DNA from: Ammoniphilus resinae
GTDB lineage: Bacteria > Bacillota > Bacilli > Aneurinibacillales > RAOX-1
Direction of reading: 5' to 3'
Length of the DNA stretch: 64,000 nt
NCBI RefSeq assembly: GCF_017873965.1
Contig: NZ_JAGGKT010000004.1
Location: 124,001 to 188,000, forward strand
This document shows positions 61,395 through 64,000 of the stretch, piece by piece; the first letter of the stretch is position 1, and every line of letters begins with the position of its first letter. The notes beneath the pieces are model-generated. The model was given only the letters and a program-made list of their open reading frames with translations, was not told the DNA's origin and ran no database searches. The translations under genes and the position numbers were made by a program.

Positions 61395-62366
61395 TTGAAT
61401 ACGGATGAAAGGCCATTCGTCCCGAAAGGAAGTCATCCGATCGAAACAGGGAGATATTTGCTCCCAACTAATGAAATCGTTCGAATGCATGATACGGTTA
61501 CACAATGGATTGACAACCGTACACCAGGAGGAATGATCTATGGCAGACCGCGGATTGGAAAATCAAGAGCAATCAATTATCTAATGTTAGATCTTCCTTC
61601 TGAATTTGGTGAAAACTTACCCATATATAAGATGTCTTGCCGAAAATATAAGCAACCGAGCGAAAACAGTTTTTTTGAAGACTTATTGAATGATGTGGGG
61701 CACGCCCTTCCTTATAGTGGAAAGGCGAATTTAAAGAGGGATCGGCTGTTTAATTTTTTCTTGGAAAGAGCAGAGCGGGCTGCTCAAAAAAGAATTATTC
61801 TATTCATTGATGATGCCCAACGATTACATGAAATTCATTATGACTGGTTAATGGACATTTACAATGAGCTCGACAATGACGGCGTGAGCATGACGGTTAT
61901 TCTAGTCGGGCAGGAACAACTTATACACCAGCGGAGTTCTTTTATCCAGTCGAAGAATGCACAGATCATCGGTCGTTTCATGGTTCACGAATACAAATTT
62001 ATAGGGATTAAAAACATTTCGGATATGGCAACTTGCCTATCCGGTTACGACAATATATCAGAATATCCAGAAGGAAGTGGATGGTCCTTTACGCGCTATT
62101 TTTTCCCAGAGGCATTCAAACAGGGTCAAAGGATTGAAAGCTGTGCGGAGGATCTTTTCAGCGTCATAACTAATCTTAAAGCTGAGGCTGGCCTAACTAA
62201 GTCGACAGAAATCCCTATGCAATATTTTACGTTAACGGTTGAGTATGCTATGAGACGATTTGGAGTAAATGGGGAGGATGTCGAGTGGCTAAACCGGGCT
62301 CATTGGAAACAGGCGTTGATTAATTCCGGCTATATCAAAGCAGAGGCATATCAGGATGTGGTTTAA
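61395..62366 (+). CDS. tnsC: TnsC/TniB-like AAA+ transposition regulator
   Basis: The 323-residue ATPase has Walker A GMIYGRPRIGKSRAINYLML, Walker B RIILFIDDAQRLHEIHYDWL, and sensor I TVILVGQEQLIHQR. TnsC connects the targeting protein to TnsAB and forms filaments on target DNA. TTG 61395 lies seven bases after GGGGGTG and is a better start than GTG 61386, which overlaps that site. It follows tnsB by 15 bp and overlaps tniQ by 11 bp. Confidence 0.85.
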   Translation: MNTDERPFVPKGSHPIETGRYLLPTNEIVRMHDTVTQWIDNRTPGGMIYGRPRIGKSRAINYLMLDLPSEFGENLPIYKMSCRKYKQPSENSFFEDLLNDVGHALPYSGKANLKRDRLFNFFLERAERAAQKRIILFIDDAQRLHEIHYDWLMDIYNELDNDGVSMTVILVGQEQLIHQRSSFIQSKNAQIIGRFMVHEYKFIGIKNISDMATCLSGYDNISEYPEGSGWSFTRYFFPEAFKQGQRIESCAEDLFSVITNLKAEAGLTKSTEIPMQYFTLTVEYAMRRFGVNGEDVEWLNRAHWKQALINSGYIKAEAYQDVV

Positions 62367-63846
62367 TATGACTGGAAATTGGCCACGCGTTAGCTACCCT
62401 TCGAATGAGAAGGAGAGAAATATTACTTGGAATCATGCTTGGATTTCACCCTATGAGTCCCTATGGGGAATATTCGAGAAATTTAAATTTGCCAACCGAG
62501 CTACAGTAAAAGACATTTATCACTTATTTGGTACCGAATATGTTAGAAATCTGAAATCATCGACGATCGGCAGACCCCACCGAGATTGTGTCCGTTTATC
62601 CGGATTAGACAACGACTTAGTGGAATCCGCATTTAGCTGTCCCTTACTTGAAATTAATTCACAGAATATCGACCAGCTATTTGGTATAATGCCCAATCAT
62701 CCTTTTAAACGTGATTCTTTTATCAGGAATGAACTCTTCTTTTGCCCGGAATGTATAAAATCTGGTTTTCACAGTTTATTTCATCAATTTAAATTGCTAC
62801 ATAAATGCCCTTACCATCAAATCCCTCTACATAAAGGGTGTCCAAACTGCGACAAACCACACCCATTTGCACTAACGGACGAATTTACAAATGAACCTTT
62901 TCGGTGTTTGTGTGGCCATTTATTTTTAGAGATGAAGAAAGAAAGACCTTATTTCCTTAAATGGAAACAAATTCCTATAGGTGATATCAAATCAAAAAAT
63001 ATTCTTACGTGGTTAAACTTAGATGAAAATCAAATTTCAAGATTAAAAAGTTTTTATTTTCCTTTAAACATTAAAATAGAGGAATATGACACTTTGGACT
63101 ACATTCTGTCCGTGTTACAGCCGAGATACTCGACCCCAAATATAGAAAACCATCGTGTAGTCAAGTCATCACCCTATATTCGTCGATTGATTGGTGATAA
63201 GGAAAAAGAAGAAAGAAAACTATACTATCCCTTAAAAGTCAATAAATTTTATAACGCCATTTATCATTCCTCTGTACAAACGGTTCAAAGTATTGCAGCC
63301 CATTTAAGAGGAACCCTCCTTAAGGATCACAAGTCTTGCATAAACAGACTATTGAAATCAAGCAGGACCAATGAACCGATATGTCCGTATGCACTCGCTT
63401 ATGCACATTGGATGAAATTTATTTTGGGGTATGAAAGCATATGGTTGGTTAGAAGAGCCTACCCTTATAGGGATGATGCCAATAATATTGAATTTGGATC
63501 TAAACAGGATCATTTATATTTATTAAATTTATTTAAAACTTGGCAATTTGAATTGGATGAATTTACTGAAGAAAGCCGCACAGCACTAAGTTGGATTTTA
63601 AACCGAGTTTTAGGACATTTAATATGGAATCATTTTAACAACTGGCTATCCATTTCTCAAGATGCTGCCGAAAACAGAATAGAATACAAAGTGGTACCAT
63701 TTGGTTTGAAGGACTTGCCGCTTTACATCCTGATCATTCCTGAAAATAAAAACAAACCGCTTGAATTTCATTGGTGGAATGAGAGCCTGAAAAACAAAGT
63801 GAAATTGATATGTCCTTATTCATCTCGGTGGAGGAAGCACAAGTGA
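62356..63846 (+). CDS. tniQ: TniQ/TnsD-family target-selection protein
   Basis: The 496-residue protein has a TniQ N domain (SPYESLWGIFEKFKFANRAT) and zinc-binding pairs FFCPECIKSGFHS, LLHKCPYHQIPLH, CPNCDKPH and FRCLCGHLF. A long C-terminal region of about 250 residues then includes helix-turn-helix-like VQSIAAHLRGTLLKDHKSCI. Size and the second half resemble TnsD (sequence-specific attachment-site reader) more than the short TniQ of CRISPR-associated transposons. The start may be ATG 62356 or ATG 62368. Confidence 0.82.
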   Translation: MWFNMTGNWPRVSYPSNEKERNITWNHAWISPYESLWGIFEKFKFANRATVKDIYHLFGTEYVRNLKSSTIGRPHRDCVRLSGLDNDLVESAFSCPLLEINSQNIDQLFGIMPNHPFKRDSFIRNELFFCPECIKSGFHSLFHQFKLLHKCPYHQIPLHKGCPNCDKPHPFALTDEFTNEPFRCLCGHLFLEMKKERPYFLKWKQIPIGDIKSKNILTWLNLDENQISRLKSFYFPLNIKIEEYDTLDYILSVLQPRYSTPNIENHRVVKSSPYIRRLIGDKEKEERKLYYPLKVNKFYNAIYHSSVQTVQSIAAHLRGTLLKDHKSCINRLLKSSRTNEPICPYALAYAHWMKFILGYESIWLVRRAYPYRDDANNIEFGSKQDHLYLLNLFKTWQFELDEFTEESRTALSWILNRVLGHLIWNHFNNWLSISQDAAENRIEYKVVPFGLKDLPLYILIIPENKNKPLEFHWWNESLKNKVKLICPYSSRWRKHK

Positions 63847-63946
63847 TGATTGAAAACGGAGATAATTTTCCAATTCAGGAGGGATTTTTCAATTTGATTT
63901 GAATGATATAGATAGTTTTGTATGGCTATTTTGGAGGGTGATACGG

Positions 63947-64000
63947 GTGAGATCTAGAATTAAAGACCAAACAAAATCAGTCGTATCGGTGAAGTCAAAG
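63947..64000 (+). CDS. Start of the next gene of the Tn7-like element (3' partial)
   Basis: GTG 63947 has GGAGGG eight bases upstream and opens MRSRIKDQTKSVVSVKSK to the window edge. In Tn7-like elements this position holds a second TniQ/TnsD, a TnsE-like factor or cargo; 18 codons do not allow identification. Between tniQ and this gene (63847-63946) there is only a possible 18-residue peptide. Confidence 0.6.
   Translation, partial: MRSRIKDQTKSVVSVKSK

Larger units (their letters stand above)
58450..64000 (+). mobile_element. Tn7-like transposon, left part
   Basis: The gene order TnsA nuclease, TnsB DDE transposase, TnsC ATPase and TniQ/TnsD targeting protein, all overlapping or closely spaced on one strand, defines a Tn7-like core. 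A possible left tip is TGTATGCACAATTTATGCAG at 58450, followed by the repeat motif, but this is not proven. The right end lies outside the window. One nonsense codon in tnsB means the element is probably not mobile as sequenced. Confidence 0.75.

Noticed and set aside
1-64000. CRISPR arrays
   Set aside because: No set of regularly spaced identical repeats of 23-50 bp was seen on reading; the repeats present are transposon ends, operators and the gene duplications listed.

Overview
The window looks like chromosomal DNA of an endospore-forming member of the Bacillales (Bacillota). It is AT-rich, uses strong AGGAGG-type ribosome binding sites with frequent GTG and TTG starts, and has U-tailed hairpin terminators. 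It carries relatives or remnants of sporulation genes: SpoIIIE/FtsK motor, KinB-like kinase, Ger(x)C germination protein, Sda-like checkpoint peptide and AbrB/SpoVT-type regulators. I see no rRNA gene, complete tRNA gene or CRISPR array.

Layout. (1) 1-6.3 kb: the end of an unknown gene, a type IA topoisomerase fused to an FtsK/SpoIIIE motor, a small unknown gene, and a tandem-HTH/TPR regulator. (2) 6.3-14 kb: a LysE exporter divergent from a MocR regulator, a second MocR divergent from a proline dehydrogenase, an MDR oxidoreductase and an orphan ABC-type ATPase. (3) 14.26-31.5 kb: a pile-up of Tn3-family elements. TnA (14259-20755) is complete and carries an AbrB / Sda-like / membrane protein / AbrB / DUF3231 passenger block. 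It abuts a beheaded gerC and a doubly broken KinB-like kinase. TnB (resolvase, transposase, right terminal repeat only) follows, then the 3' end of a second TnA copy and a left-truncated TnC. TnC abuts a beheaded sugar-acid dehydratase gene.

(4) 32-44 kb: a coherent catabolic operon under a LacI regulator. It encodes an SDR, Fe-dependent alcohol dehydrogenase, aldehyde dehydrogenase, D-type 2-hydroxyacid dehydrogenase, TctB-TctA-TctC tripartite transporter, Ldh2/MdhA-type dehydrogenase, HpcH/HpaI aldolase and RraA-family protein. It reads as uptake of a hydroxylated carboxylate, interconversion or oxidation of its 2-hydroxy group, retro-aldol cleavage and handling of the aldehyde product. (5) 44-48.6 kb is wreckage: a topB pseudogene with three frameshifts, and a xanthine-dehydrogenase-family gene and an IS1182-like transposase split together by one 1.7-kb inversion.

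(6) 48.6-57.6 kb: an ECF sigma factor and zinc anti-sigma factor, a membrane-anchored sulfite-oxidase-fold molybdoenzyme, a cupredoxin protein and a beta-propeller/cupredoxin lipoprotein. Five promoters share AACCGA-N14-CGTT, which ties these genes into one regulon; a decayed second copy of the module lies at 56.9-57.6 kb. A YeiH-type exporter with a CysL-like regulator lies inside this region. (7) 58.4 kb to the end: a Tn7-like transposon (tnsA, tnsB with one in-frame TGA, tnsC, tniQ/tnsD and the start of another gene) that runs off the window.
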